64,000 bases of DNA from an uncultured Massilia sp. (GCF_913773735.1 NZ_CAJYEB010000014.1:62001-126000); one strand, 5' to 3'; positions 38,529 through 47,772 are shown, numbered from the stretch's first letter. Notes: generated from the sequence alone by a model not told the origin. A program made the numbers and translations.

Positions 38529-38981
38529 ATGCCCGCACTGAACATCAACGGCACCACCACCGACCTCGACGTCCCCGACGACATGCCCCTGCTGTGGGCG
38601 CTGCGCGACACCATGGGCCTGACCGGCACCAAGTTCGGCTGTGGCGTCGCCCTGTGCGGCGCCTGCACCGTGCACCTGGACGGCCAGGCGATCCGCGCCT
38701 GCGTGACGCCCGTGTCGGCCGCGGCCGGCAAGAAGATCGTGACCATCGAGGCGATCGGCACCGACCCGGTCGGCGCCAGGGTACAGCAGGCATGGCGCCA
38801 GCTCGACGTGGTCCAGTGCGGCTACTGCCAGTCCGGCCAGGTCATGGCCGCCACCGCGCTGCTGCGCGCGACGCCGCGGCCGTCCGACGCCGACATCGAC
38901 AATGCCATGTCGGGCAATATCTGCCGCTGCGGCACCTATGGACGCATCCGCAAGGCGATCAAGATCGCTGCTGCACAATGA
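38529..38981 (+). CDS. iorA: [2Fe-2S] subunit of an isoquinoline 1-oxidoreductase-type molybdenum hydroxylase
   Basis: 150-aa small subunit with two [2Fe-2S] clusters. The plant-type ferredoxin motif is [16 protein letters not shown]; the second cluster uses [10 protein letters not shown] and [14 protein letters not shown]. This two-cluster protein without an FAD subunit is typical of IorAB-type enzymes. A strong ribosome site (AAAGGAGG) lies 5 bases before the ATG at 38529. The gene for the large subunit follows after 11 bases. Confidence 0.9.
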   Translation: MPALNINGTTTDLDVPDDMPLLWALRDTMGLTGTKFGCGVALCGACTVHLDGQAIRACVTPVSAAAGKKIVTIEAIGTDPVGARVQQAWRQLDVVQCGYCQSGQVMAATALLRATPRPSDADIDNAMSGNICRCGTYGRIRKAIKIAAAQ

Positions 38982-38992
38982 GGGAGGACGCG

Positions 38993-41245
38993 ATGGACCA
39001 GACGACCAAGGAACCCGGCGCCGACGCGCCGGCCTCGAACGCGCGCCGGCGCCTGCTCAAGGGCGGCGCCGCGGCCGGCGGCGGGCTGCTGTTCGGCTTT
39101 TCCCTGTTCGGCTGCAGCAGGACGCCGGAGAGCGACCGCAAGGAGCCGCCGTCCGAGACCGCCGTCGGCCAGGCCGCCACGGCGATGTCGAACCGGCCGC
39201 CGGGCCTGGCGCACGACGCCTTCGTGCGCATCGACCGCGAAGGCATCGTCACCCTCATCGTGCACAAGGTCGAGATGGGGCAGGGCACCTTCACCTCGAT
39301 GCCGATGCTGCTGGCCGAGGAGCTGGGCGCCGACCTGACCAGGGTGAAGCTGGAGCAGGCGCCGGCCGACAACACGCTGTACGCCGATCCGCTGCTGGGC
39401 GGCCAGGTGACGGGCGGCTCGACCTCCGTGCGCGCGGCCTACAAGCCGCTGCGCGAGGCCGGCGCCAAGGTGCGCACGGTGCTGGTGCAGGCCGCCGCCG
39501 ACGCGTGGAAGGTGCCGGTGGGCGAGCTGAAGGTGGTGGCCGGCACCATCCGCCACGACGGCTCGAACCGCACGATGCACTTCGGCGAGGTGGTCGACGC
39601 GGCCTCGAAGCTGCCGTTCCCGGCCACCGTCAAGCTGAAGGATCCCGCCGACTTCGCGCTGGTGGGCAAGCCGCTCAAGCGCCTGGACAGCCCCGCCAAG
39701 GTGGACGGCTCGGCGCTGTTCGGCATCGACGCGCGCCTGCCGGGCATGGGGATCGCGGCGGTGGCCGCCTCGCCGGTCATGGGCGGCAAGGTGGCCTTCG
39801 TGGACGAGCAGAAGGCCATGGCCGTGAAGGGCGTGCGCCAGGTGCTGCGCATCGAGGGCGCCGTCGCCGTCGTCGCCGACAACTTCTGGACCGCGAAGCA
39901 GGGCCTGGCCGCCGCCGCGCCGCGCTTCGACGACGGCGCCAACGCCAACGTCAGCTCGGCCTCGATCCGGGCCGACATGGACAAGGCGTCGCAGGGCACG
40001 GGCGCCGTCGCCCGGGACACGGGCGACGCCCTCAAGGTGCTGGACGGCCAGGGCGGGCGCCGCATCGACGCCGTCTACGAGCTGCCGTTCCTGGCCCACG
40101 CCACGATGGAGCCGATGAACTGCACGGTCGACCTGCGCGCGGACGGCTGCGACCTGTGGGTGGGCACGCAGGTGCCGGCGCTGGCGCAGGGCGCCGCGGC
40201 CAGGCTGACCGGCCTGGCGGTGGAGAAGGTCAAGGTGCACAATTTCTACCTGGGCGGCGGTTTCGGGCGCCGGCTCGAGGTCGACAACGTGATCCAGGCG
40301 GTGGCGTTCGCCAAGCTGGCCAAGGGCCCGCTGAAGATCGTCTGGACGCGCGAGGAAGACATCCAGCACGACATGTACCGCCCGTACTACCTGGACCGCA
40401 TCGCGGCGCGGCTGGACGACAAGGGCATGCCGCTGGCCTGGTTCCACCGCGTCACCGGTTCCTCGATCATGGCGCGCTTCGCGCCGCCGCTGGTCAAGGA
40501 CGGCGTCGACCCCGACGCCGTCGAGGGCGCGGCCGACCTGCAGTACGCGCTGCCCGCGATGCGCGTGGAATACGTGCGCCACGAGCCGGCGGGCCTGGCC
40601 ACCGCGTTCTGGCGCGGCGTGGGGCCGACCCACAACGTGTTCGTGGTGGAGAGCTTCATCGACGAACTGGCCTATGCGAGCAAGACCGACCCGGTGGCGT
40701 TCCGCCGTTCGCTGCTGCAGAAGTCGCCGCGCACGCTGGCCGTGCTCGACCTGGCCGCGCGCCGGGCCGGCTGGGGCAAGCCGCTGGCGCCAGTGGCCGG
40801 GCGCAAGGTGGGGCGCGGCGTCTCGACCCAGTTCGCCTTCGGCACCTACATGGCGCAGGTGGCGGAAGTGTCGGTGGGGCCGGACGGCGACGTGCGCGTG
40901 CACCGCGTGGTGTGCGCGGTCGATTGCGGCCAGCAGATCAATCCGGACACCATCGCCGCCCAGGTGGAGGGCGGCGTCGTGTTCGGCCTCAGCGCGGCGC
41001 TGTGGGGCGAGGTCACGCTGGACAAGGGCCGGGTGCGGCAGACGAACTTCGGCGACTACCGGGTGATGCGCATGAGCGAGGCGCCGGCGGTGGAAGTGGT
41101 GCTGGTGGACAGCCGCGACGAGCCGGGCGGGATCGGCGAGCCGGGCACGGCGGGGATCGCGCCGGCGCTGGCCAATGCGGTGTTCGCGGCGACGGGCAGG
41201 CGGGTGCGCAAGCTGCCGATCGGGGAGCAACTGGGCAAGGCGTGA
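38993..41245 (+). CDS. iorB: Molybdopterin-binding subunit of an IorB-type molybdenum hydroxylase
   Basis: 750-aa large subunit of the xanthine dehydrogenase family. It has an N-terminal twin-arginine stretch (ARRRLLKGGAAAGG) ending in a lipobox-like LFGC, suggesting Tat export and possible lipidation. Cofactor motifs include GGGFGRRLEVD, and the catalytic Glu716 sits in GIGEPGTAG. With IorA it would hydroxylate an N-heterocycle or aldehyde and pass electrons to the respiratory chain. Substrate is unknown; no cytochrome or XdhC-type maturation gene is adjacent. A GGGAGG site favours 38993 over the ATG at 38978. Confidence 0.9.
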   Translation: MDQTTKEPGADAPASNARRRLLKGGAAAGGGLLFGFSLFGCSRTPESDRKEPPSETAVGQAATAMSNRPPGLAHDAFVRIDREGIVTLIVHKVEMGQGTFTSMPMLLAEELGADLTRVKLEQAPADNTLYADPLLGGQVTGGSTSVRAAYKPLREAGAKVRTVLVQAAADAWKVPVGELKVVAGTIRHDGSNRTMHFGEVVDAASKLPFPATVKLKDPADFALVGKPLKRLDSPAKVDGSALFGIDARLPGMGIAAVAASPVMGGKVAFVDEQKAMAVKGVRQVLRIEGAVAVVADNFWTAKQGLAAAAPRFDDGANANVSSASIRADMDKASQGTGAVARDTGDALKVLDGQGGRRIDAVYELPFLAHATMEPMNCTVDLRADGCDLWVGTQVPALAQGAAARLTGLAVEKVKVHNFYLGGGFGRRLEVDNVIQAVAFAKLAKGPLKIVWTREEDIQHDMYRPYYLDRIAARLDDKGMPLAWFHRVTGSSIMARFAPPLVKDGVDPDAVEGAADLQYALPAMRVEYVRHEPAGLATAFWRGVGPTHNVFVVESFIDELAYASKTDPVAFRRSLLQKSPRTLAVLDLAARRAGWGKPLAPVAGRKVGRGVSTQFAFGTYMAQVAEVSVGPDGDVRVHRVVCAVDCGQQINPDTIAAQVEGGVVFGLSAALWGEVTLDKGRVRQTNFGDYRVMRMSEAPAVEVVLVDSRDEPGGIGEPGTAGIAPALANAVFAATGRRVRKLPIGEQLGKA

Positions 41246-41257
41246 ATCGGGAACGTC

Positions 41258-41281
41258 GGGCGCCGGCGCGGGCCGGCGCCC
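41258..41281. terminator. Hairpin between convergent iorB and ybeY
   Basis: A 10-base perfect stem (GGGCGCCGGC with GCCGGCGCCC, 4-base loop) in the 51 bases between the two stops. No T-run on either side, so termination is only suggested. Confidence 0.35.
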
Positions 41282-41296
41282 AGGGATCGATGCGCG

Positions 41297-41770
41297 TTAC
41301 TCGTCTTGCGCGTACGGGTCCGGATACTCCAGCGCTTCCATGATGTCGCGCTCGAGCTGTTCCATCTCCTCGGCTTCCTCGTCGGTCTCGTGGTCGAAGC
41401 CCTGGGCGTGCAGCACGCCGTGCACCACCAGGTGCGCCGTGTGTTCCTCGACGGTCTTCTTCTGCTCGTCGGCCTCGCGCTGCAGGACGTCGGTGCACAG
41501 CACGATGTCGGCCTGGGTGGGCTCGTCGTCCGCGATCTGCGCGCCTTCGTTGTAGGCGAAGGTCAGCACGTTGGTGGCGTAGTCCTTGCCGCGGTAGTCG
41601 CGGTTGAGGAGCTGGCCTTCGGCGGCGTCGACGAAGCGGATCGCCAGCTCGGCCGGGCCGAGCAGGGCGGCGCGCACCCAGCGCTCGATCATCGCGGGCG
41701 TGATCTCGGCTTCGAGGCGGGTGTCGGCGTACTGGACGTCGAGGTCGAGGCTATGGTTTTTTTCTTGCAT
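41297..41770 (-). CDS. ybeY: Endoribonuclease YbeY (rRNA maturation factor)
   Basis: 157-aa zinc endoribonuclease for 16S rRNA 3'-end maturation and ribosome quality control. The zinc motif [15 protein letters not shown] has the three histidines. A conserved Arg lies in [17 protein letters not shown]. It overlaps the 3' end of phoH by 20 bases, and the three genes miaB-phoH-ybeY form one transcript. Confidence 0.95.
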   Translation of the reverse strand: MQEKNHSLDLDVQYADTRLEAEITPAMIERWVRAALLGPAELAIRFVDAAEGQLLNRDYRGKDYATNVLTFAYNEGAQIADDEPTQADIVLCTDVLQREADEQKKTVEEHTAHLVVHGVLHAQGFDHETDEEAEEMEQLERDIMEALEYPDPYAQDE

Positions 41771-42848
41771 GGCGGGAGCTCGCTGGAGTGGAAAGATCGC
41801 CGATCTGCTGGATCGCGGCGGATTTTTCGTAGGCGTCGACGATGCGCGCCACCATCGGGTGGCGCACCACGTCGGCGCTGGCGAAATGGGTGAAGGCGAT
41901 GCCGCGCACGTCCTTGAGCACCTGCATCGCGTCGACCAGGCCGCTCTTCTGCGTCTTGTGCAGGTCGACCTGGGTGACATCGCCGGTGACCACGGCCTTG
42001 CTGCCGAAGCCGATCCGGGTCAGGAACATCTTCATCTGCTCGACCGTCGTGTTCTGGGCCTCGTCCAGGATCACGAAGGCATGGTTCAGCGTGCGGCCGC
42101 GCATGAAGGCCAGCGGAGCGATCTCGATCGCGCCCTTCTCGAACAGCTTCTGGGTGCGCTCGAAGCCGAGCAGGTCGTACAGCGCGTCGTACAGCGGGCG
42201 CAGGTAGGGGTCGACCTTCTGGGCGAAGTCGCCGGGCAGGAAGCCCAGGCGTTCGCCGGCTTCCACCGCCGGGCGCGTGAGCACGATGCGCTTGACGGCG
42301 TCGCGTTCCAGCGCGTCGACGGCGCAGGCCACGGCCAGGTAGGTCTTGCCGGTGCCGGCCGGGCCGATGCCGAAGCTGATGTCGTGTTCCAGCACCGCCT
42401 TCATGTACTGGATCTGGTGCGGGGTGCGGCCGCGCAGGTCGGGACGGCGCGTCTTGAGCGCCGGGCTGACCAGGTTGGCGGGATCGTCCTGCGCGCCCGT
42501 CTCGGCGCGTTCTTCCTCCTCGCTCAGCGTCTCGCCCGGCGCCTTGCCGGCGGCGGGCGGCTCGGCCGCCTTGGGCTTGATGCCGGAACGCTGCTCGACG
42601 AGGGCCAGCTGGACTTCCTCGAGCGGGACGACCTTGTCGGCGACGGCGTAGAAGCGTTCCAGCAGCTCGACCGCGCGCGGCGCGTTGGCGCCGCCGACGA
42701 TGAACTTCTCGCCGCGCCGGAAGATGGTCACGTCGAGCGCGGCCGAGATCTGGCGCAGGTTTTCATCGAGCGGACCGCACAGGTGGGCGAGCCGCGTGTT
42801 GTCGAGCGGCTCGGGAATGAAATACGAAGGCTGGGTGGGCGTTTTCAA
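41751..42848 (-). CDS. phoH: PhoH family ATPase (PhoL/YbeZ)
   Basis: 365-aa protein with an N-terminal KH-like region and a C-terminal P-loop domain: [13 protein letters not shown] (Walker A) and [10 protein letters not shown] (Walker B). The YbeZ-type partner of YbeY in RNA metabolism. The start is TTG at 42848, overlapping the miaB stop by 4 bases (TTGA), which gives the N-terminus KTPTQPSYF; no ATG or GTG fits nearby. Confidence 0.92.
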   Translation of the reverse strand: MKTPTQPSYFIPEPLDNTRLAHLCGPLDENLRQISAALDVTIFRRGEKFIVGGANAPRAVELLERFYAVADKVVPLEEVQLALVEQRSGIKPKAAEPPAAGKAPGETLSEEEERAETGAQDDPANLVSPALKTRRPDLRGRTPHQIQYMKAVLEHDISFGIGPAGTGKTYLAVACAVDALERDAVKRIVLTRPAVEAGERLGFLPGDFAQKVDPYLRPLYDALYDLLGFERTQKLFEKGAIEIAPLAFMRGRTLNHAFVILDEAQNTTVEQMKMFLTRIGFGSKAVVTGDVTQVDLHKTQKSGLVDAMQVLKDVRGIAFTHFASADVVRHPMVARIVDAYEKSAAIQQIGDLSTPASSRHARKKP

Positions 42849-44227
42849 CTGGCTTTGGCAATCGTGTCGAGGCGGACGACCAGGTCGCCGCGCAGGGAGT
42901 AATCGAGGCTTTCGGTGATGCGCACGTCGACCAGCTGGCCGACCAGGGAGGTGCTCGCATCGGCGCCGGCGGCGGGGAAGAAGTTGACGACGCGGTTGTT
43001 CTCGCTGCGTCCCTGCAGTTCGCCACCGCCCTTCTTGGACGGGCCCTCGACCAGGACGCGCTGCACCGTGCCGACCATCGCGGCGCTGGTCTTGCGGGTG
43101 TTGGCGTCGATCAGGGCCTGCAGGCGCTGCAGGCGCGCCAGCTTGACCTCGTGCGGGGTGTCGTCGGGCAGGTTCGCGGCCGGGGTGCCCGGGCGCTTGC
43201 TGAAGATGAAGCTGAAGCTGTTGTCGAAGCCGACGTCTTCCACCAGCTTCATCATCGCTTCGAAATCGGCGTCGGTCTCGCCCGGGAAGCCGACGATGAA
43301 ATCGGACGAGATCGCGATGTCGGGGCGCACCGCCTTGATGCGGCGGATGATCGACTTGTATTCCAGGCCCGTGTAGCCGCGCTTCATGGCCTGCAGGATG
43401 CGGTCGGACCCGTGCTGCACCGGCAGGTACAGGTGGTTGACCAGCTGCGGGATCTTCGCGTAGGCGTCGATCAGGCGCTGGGTGAATTCCTTCGGGTGGC
43501 TGGTGACGAAGCGCAGGCGCTCGATGCCGGGGATCTCGGCCACGTATTCGAGCAGCAGGGCGAAATCGGCGAACTGCGGCGTTCCCTCGCCGCTTTCCAT
43601 GACGCCGCGGTAGGCGTTCACGTTCTGCCCCAGCAGCATGATTTCCTTGACGCCCTGGGCGGCGAGGCCGGCGACCTCGGTCAGCACGTCCTCGAAGCGG
43701 CGCGACACTTCCTCGCCGCGGGTGTAGGGCACCACGCAGTAGCTGCAGTACTTGCTGCAGCCTTCCATGATCGACACGTAGGCGACCGGGCCCTCGACCT
43801 TGGCGGGCGGCAGGTGGTCGAATTTCTCGATCTCGGGGAAGCTGATGTCGACCTGGGCCGCGCCGGTATGGCGGCGCATCTCGATCATCTGCGGCAGGCG
43901 GTGCAGCGTCTGCGGGCCGAACACGACGTCGACGTGCGGGGCGCGCTTGACGATCGCCGCGCCTTCCTGCGAGGCCACGCAGCCGCCCACGCCGATCACC
44001 AGGCCGGGCTTGTTGCGCTTGAGTTCCTTCAGCCGGCCCAGGTCGGAAAACACCTTTTCCTGGGCCTTTTCGCGTACCGAACAGGTGTTGAACAGGATGA
44101 CGTCCGCGTCGTCCGGGGTATCGGTGCGCACGAGTCCTTCGGATGCACCGAGCACGTCCGCCATCTTGTCCGAGTCGTACTCGTTCATTTGGCAGCCGAA
44201 GGTCTTGATGAATACTTTTTTCTGCAT
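42845..44227 (-). CDS. miaB: tRNA-2-methylthio-N6-dimethylallyladenosine synthase MiaB
   Basis: 460-aa radical SAM methylthiotransferase acting on A37 of tRNAs already modified by MiaA (gene at 54916). The N-terminal domain has three cluster cysteines ([30 protein letters not shown]); the radical SAM motif is [15 protein letters not shown]; a TRAM domain closes the protein. First gene of the miaB-phoH-ybeY operon. Confidence 0.97.
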   Translation of the reverse strand: MQKKVFIKTFGCQMNEYDSDKMADVLGASEGLVRTDTPDDADVILFNTCSVREKAQEKVFSDLGRLKELKRNKPGLVIGVGGCVASQEGAAIVKRAPHVDVVFGPQTLHRLPQMIEMRRHTGAAQVDISFPEIEKFDHLPPAKVEGPVAYVSIMEGCSKYCSYCVVPYTRGEEVSRRFEDVLTEVAGLAAQGVKEIMLLGQNVNAYRGVMESGEGTPQFADFALLLEYVAEIPGIERLRFVTSHPKEFTQRLIDAYAKIPQLVNHLYLPVQHGSDRILQAMKRGYTGLEYKSIIRRIKAVRPDIAISSDFIVGFPGETDADFEAMMKLVEDVGFDNSFSFIFSKRPGTPAANLPDDTPHEVKLARLQRLQALIDANTRKTSAAMVGTVQRVLVEGPSKKGGGELQGRSENNRVVNFFPAAGADASTSLVGQLVDVRITESLDYSLRGDLVVRLDTIAKAS

Positions 44228-44923
44228 GGAAAGCTTTAGGGGGGCTGAGGCGTGGACAGGTGGAAGGCCAGTTTACCGTAAATCGCCACGGCGCCCTGAA
44301 AGCGGCGCGCGCGCCGGCGAACGGCGGTGGCACGGCCCAGATTCTTTGCTTCGGGGAATGCCAGTTTGCTGGACCTTAACTTTTGATACGGTTGGTTACA
44401 TTCTGTCTACTTGAATTTCTATTTCTAGGTGTTATGTTTAACATTGTCGAATGGCATTAACTTTAATTTCCCTATGTAAATCATAGGCTTCCTGCTGCTC
44501 GGCAATTGCAAACTTAGCGCAAAAAAACTCTTGCGTGCGCCACAATCTGTCACCATGTGCTGAAATGACTATGTGACAAGCTTTCCTAGCGATAGCTTGA
44601 TTTCGACCAATGAATTCTGTGCCCAAGTCGATGTTGGACCCAGCATACGAGTTTGATAATTTGTTCGAAAAACAAGTGAGCCAGGGAAGTGGAGCTTCGA
44701 CGGACACGGCATGCGGTACCGGGCGTAGTTGGACTGCACCCGGACGGCGGCAGGGCGATCGGGGTTCCGACCAGGGAGCACACACGGTCCGGCGCGTTGC
44801 CGGGCGGCTTGGGTGGACGAGTCCGCTTAACCGCCTGGAAACGAAACCGGGAACTTATGTAGACGAAACGTAGTCATTAACACAGTTCGTAAGAGAACTA
44901 TTTTAACCACTCACGAGGAAATC
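44228..44923. other. 696-bp intergenic region with an AT-rich centre
   Basis: Divergent region between miaB and the HTH gene. Bases about 44375-44680 are clearly AT-richer than the surroundings and contain ordinary promoter-like hexamers. Short open frames occur on both strands; the best is on minus (44438-44785), whose last 60 codons look vaguely protein-like, but no start, ribosome site or family can be recognised. The final 60 bases hold the HTH gene's control region. Confidence 0.4.
44884..44899. promoter_or_regulatory. Dyad AGTTC-N6-GAACT before the HTH gene
   Basis: A perfect 5-base inverted repeat with a 6-base spacer, 25 bases before the start of the helix-turn-helix gene and next to a TATTTTAA stretch. 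Its place suggests an autoregulatory operator. The ribosome site GAGGAA follows at 44915. Confidence 0.4.
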
Positions 44924-45316
44924 ATGGCACATCATGCTCTGTCATCACAGGAAAGCTACAACCCCAATCACCTGCTGGACATCTTGCTGGGCAAGATGCA
45001 GCTGAAGAACGACGCCGCGCTGTCGCGCATGCTGGAAGTCGCGCCGCCGGTCATCAGCAAGATCCGCCACCACCGCCTGCCGGTCGGCGCCTCGCTGCTG
45101 ATCCGCATGCACGAAGTGACCGGCATGAGCATCCGCGACCTGCGCGACCTGATGGGCGACCGCCGTACCAAGTACCGCCTGTCCGACGCCCAGGGCCGTC
45201 CGAAGCCCGAAGAAAAGGCTGCCAAGGAAGCCGCCGCCCAGCAGGCACAGCAGGCCCAGCCGCAAGCCCAGTCCGACGACGCATCGACCAAATCGCCGGG
45301 CAATTATGCGCACTGA
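44924..45316 (+). CDS. Small helix-turn-helix protein
   Basis: 130-aa protein of unknown role. Residues about 15-75 are all-helical and look like a Cro/cI-type HTH: NDAALSRMLEVAPPVISKIR fits helix-turn-recognition helix, followed by LPVGASLLIRMHEVTGMSI and RDLRDLMGD. The C-terminal third is a low-complexity tail rich in Gln, Ala and Lys (about 90-115). Related sequences seem restricted to Oxalobacteraceae-type genomes as far as I can recall; I could not check. A GAGGAA site 3 bases before the ATG and a dyad upstream support expression and autoregulation. Confidence 0.72.
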   Translation: MAHHALSSQESYNPNHLLDILLGKMQLKNDAALSRMLEVAPPVISKIRHHRLPVGASLLIRMHEVTGMSIRDLRDLMGDRRTKYRLSDAQGRPKPEEKAAKEAAAQQAQQAQPQAQSDDASTKSPGNYAH

Positions 45317-45317
45317 T

Positions 45318-45354
45318 GCCGCGGGCATGACAGCGGTCCTGTCATGCCTGCGGC
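45318..45354. terminator. Hairpin after the HTH gene
   Basis: Inverted repeat GCCGCGGGCATGACAG / CTGTCATGCCTGCGGC starting 2 bases after the stop. It is a long stem without a T-run, between two convergent genes; it could serve both. Confidence 0.4.
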
Positions 45355-45430
45355 CAGACCCGGCGGCAAGGCGCCATCCACGCGGATGCGCCGTGCCGCC
45401 GTCACGCGAGGCCGTTCCTGGGGCGCGTCG

Positions 45431-46273
45431 TCACGCCATCAGGACGGCCGACATTTCCTCGAACTGCGCCTCCGTCTCGCGGAACAGGTGCAGGTAGGCT
45501 TCCTCGCTCAATCGCATCGCATCCCATGCCACGCCCGAGACGCGTGGCACCACGTCGTGCTCGTCTCCGGCAATGTCGAGCGCGTGCACGATCGCATCGG
45601 CCACGTGCACGATCGCGGCCAGGAAGCCGGCGCCCGGGGTGGCCGGCGCATGGTGGAACGCGATCGCCTGGCGCATCGTGTCGGAAAAATGCCAATGCTC
45701 GGCCAGCGCCACGCCCGCATCGACGTGGTCCAGGCCCAGTACCTCGCGCTCGGCCTCGCGCCACTCGCCGCCATGGCGGGCGCGCCAGCCCAGCACATCG
45801 GCATAGGCATCGGGGCAGGCGGTCACCAGCACCAGCCGGCCGATGTCGTGCAGTAATCCCGCCGTGAAGGCGAAATCCTGGTTGAAGCGCATGCGCCGTG
45901 CCAGCGCACGGGCGCAGGCGGCCGTGGCGATCGAATGGCGCCAGAAGGCGCGGTCGTCGAAACCGGGGCAGCGCCCGTTCGGGAAGCATCCCGTCAGCGC
46001 GGCGGCCGTGATCAGGTTGCGCGTCGCCTGGAAACCGAGGAACGTGATGGCCTGCTGGATCGTGGTCACCTTGACCTGCAGGCCGTAGGACGAGGAATTG
46101 GCCAGGCGCAGCGTCTTGGCCGTCAGGGCCTGGTCGTACGACACCTTTTTGGCCAGCACCGAGATGTCCACGTCGTCCTGCTCGATGCTGCCGAGCAGTT
46201 CCATGACGACGGCCGGCAGCGACGGCAGGTCCTGCACGCCGGCGGCCAGCCGGTCAGGCGTGACGCGGCTCAT
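45431..46273 (-). CDS. HDOD-domain signalling protein
   Basis: 280-aa protein consisting almost entirely of an HDOD domain (about 10-215): LPSLPAVVMELLGSIEQDD at the start, LANSSSYG and ITFLGFQATRNLI in the core, and an HD-like FTAGLLHDIGRLVL at about 140. HDOD proteins regulate signalling, motility or stress responses without known catalysis; the residual HD pair could be inactive. The ATG overlaps the upstream gene by 4 bases, so the two act together. Confidence 0.88.
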   Translation of the reverse strand: MSRVTPDRLAAGVQDLPSLPAVVMELLGSIEQDDVDISVLAKKVSYDQALTAKTLRLANSSSYGLQVKVTTIQQAITFLGFQATRNLITAAALTGCFPNGRCPGFDDRAFWRHSIATAACARALARRMRFNQDFAFTAGLLHDIGRLVLVTACPDAYADVLGWRARHGGEWREAEREVLGLDHVDAGVALAEHWHFSDTMRQAIAFHHAPATPGAGFLAAIVHVADAIVHALDIAGDEHDVVPRVSGVAWDAMRLSEEAYLHLFRETEAQFEEMSAVLMA

Positions 46274-46608
46274 GCCGCGGCTCCGGCGCCGCGGCGCAGG
46301 CGGTAATCCTCGATGTAGCGGCGCAGGGCGGCGCTGGCCCAGTCGCTGTCGTCGCCGGCATCCTGCTTGCGGAACAACCGGTCCAGGCGCGCCTGCACGG
46401 CGGCCGGATCGACCGGCGCCAGCGCCGCCCCGGCCTGCACGATCGGCAGGTCGGCGATACCGTGGCGCGCCAGCGAGGCCAGCATGGTATCGGTCAGCAC
46501 CACGCCTTCGGCGAGGAGGACGTTGCCCTTCGCATCGCGCAGGACGTCGGACAGGACCATGCCCGGCAGGGCATCGGCCAGCGGAATCGCTTGGTTGGCG
46601 GCAGTCAT
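46270..46608 (-). CDS. Small protein preceding the HDOD gene
   Basis: 112-aa soluble protein. Residues 9-52 (LADALPGMVLSDVLRDAKGN, then LLAEGVVLTDTMLASLARHG) resemble the short beta-rich segment found N-terminal to HD-GYP/HDOD proteins, here as a separate polypeptide. The rest is charged helix (AVQARLDRLFRKQDAGDD). The ATG at 46608 has a GGGA ribosome site 6 bases upstream. Coupled by ATGA overlap to the HDOD gene. Function unknown; a partner or regulator of the HDOD protein is the simplest idea. Confidence 0.72.
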   Translation of the reverse strand: MTAANQAIPLADALPGMVLSDVLRDAKGNVLLAEGVVLTDTMLASLARHGIADLPIVQAGAALAPVDPAAVQARLDRLFRKQDAGDDSDWASAALRRYIEDYRLRRGAGAAA

Positions 46609-46798
46609 GCTTTCCCTTTCCACTTCAATCATCTCTTGATATTACCATCGGTATATCATGCAGGGCGACCATGGCATGGCGCCGGCCCGGCCCGGACCAC
46701 ACGATCCGTTGGATTCCCGTCTCGCGCCGCCGCCGTCGGGCGTGGTAATGATTTGTAAATAGATGCCCCGTCCGCCGAGGGCACGGTACCATGGGGCC

Positions 46799-47365
46799 AT
46801 GACCAGCAAACGCTACATTGCCCTGCTCAGGGGCGTCAACGTCGGGCGCGCCAAGCGTGTCGCCATGGCCGACCTGCGCAAGCTGGTCGGCGACCTCGGC
46901 TATACCGAGGTGCGCAGCGTGCTCAACAGCGGGAACGTCGTGTTCAGCGGTCCGCCGCGGCCGCGCGACGCGGTGGCGGCGGAGCTCGAGGAAGCGCTCG
47001 TGCTCAAGCTGGGCGTGGCGGCGCGCGTGCTGGTGCTGGACCGCGAGGAACTGGCCGCCATCGTCGCCGCCAACCCGCTGCTGGACGTGGCGGCCGACCA
47101 TGCGCGCCTGCTCATCTTCATCCTGCCCAACGAGCAGTTGCGCGAGGCCGTCGCGCCGCTATGCCGCCAGGACTGGCAACCGGGCGCGGTGGCGCTGGGC
47201 GCGCGCGCTGTCTATGTATGGTGTCCCGAGGGCATCCTCGACAGCGCGGCCGCGCAGGCCCTGGGCAAGCAGCTCGGCGACGCCACCACGTCGCGCAACT
47301 GGTCCACGCTCAGCAAGCTGCATGCGCTGTGTAATGACATCGCCGCCGGCGCCTCGCCGCGCTGA
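46799..47365 (+). CDS. DUF1697 family protein
   Basis: 188-aa protein recognised by its N-terminus RYIALLRGVNVGRAKRVAM and VRSVLNSGNVVFSG, both hallmarks of DUF1697, and by the C-terminal SRNWSTLSKLHAL. No function is established for the family. It has its own promoter region (190 bases divergent from the HDOD operon) and a hairpin downstream. Confidence 0.88.
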   Translation: MTSKRYIALLRGVNVGRAKRVAMADLRKLVGDLGYTEVRSVLNSGNVVFSGPPRPRDAVAAELEEALVLKLGVAARVLVLDREELAAIVAANPLLDVAADHARLLIFILPNEQLREAVAPLCRQDWQPGAVALGARAVYVWCPEGILDSAAAQALGKQLGDATTSRNWSTLSKLHALCNDIAAGASPR

Positions 47366-47391
47366 GTCCGGCGTTTCCGGCTTCTGATATG

Positions 47392-47416
47392 ACGACGGCG
47401 CCAGAGGCGCCGTCGT
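47392..47416. terminator. Hairpin after the DUF1697 gene
   Basis: A perfect 11-base stem (ACGACGGCGCC / GGCGCCGTCGT) with a 3-base loop, 26 bases after the stop. There is no clear T-run, but the stem is strong and lies between two convergent genes. Confidence 0.45.
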
Positions 47417-47499
47417 TGACTTCCGGTTCGACCGATACGGCCCCGCGTCAAGCAGATACCGTTTCCTTCGTATCGAACCGCTGCTGCACGTCAAACTCC

Positions 47500-47772
47500 T
47501 TATTTGAACTTCTCGTTGCTGACGCGGCTGGCCCGGTAGCCGATCAGGATCAGGCCGACCAGCATCATGGCGAAGACTTCCGGTTCGGGAAGTTCGGACA
47601 TCGAGGAGGGCGGGGGCGCCACCACTTCGGTGCGGTGCAGCGTCGACAGGTCGGCCACGCGGTAGGCGCGCACGCCAGCGGTGGACGTGTCGAGATCGAT
47701 GGCGGCGGCCTGGGCGGCGCCGCCGACTAACAGACTGAGCATTGCGGCAAGTGCATATCGTTTCACGGTCAT
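47500..47772 (-). CDS. Very short PEP-CTERM sorting-domain protein
   Basis: 90-aa exported protein. Signal peptide 1-24 (KRYALAAMLSLLVGGAAQAA), a mature part of only about 35 residues, then a PEP-CTERM signal: LPEPEVFAMMLVGLILIGYR with an Arg cluster and tail. PEP-CTERM proteins are cut and probably anchored by exosortase during exopolysaccharide production. The size is unusual, because most members carry a large ectodomain. The ATG at 47772 gives a standard signal peptide. It is divergent, across a long AT-rich region, from the FtsH-like gene. Confidence 0.82.
   Translation of the reverse strand: MTVKRYALAAMLSLLVGGAAQAAAIDLDTSTAGVRAYRVADLSTLHRTEVVAPPPSSMSELPEPEVFAMMLVGLILIGYRASRVSNEKFK

Noticed and set aside
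44610-44873. Plus-strand open frame in the miaB/HTH gap
   Set aside because: No ribosome site, no recognisable features, and composition that drifts from AT-rich to GC-rich along the frame.
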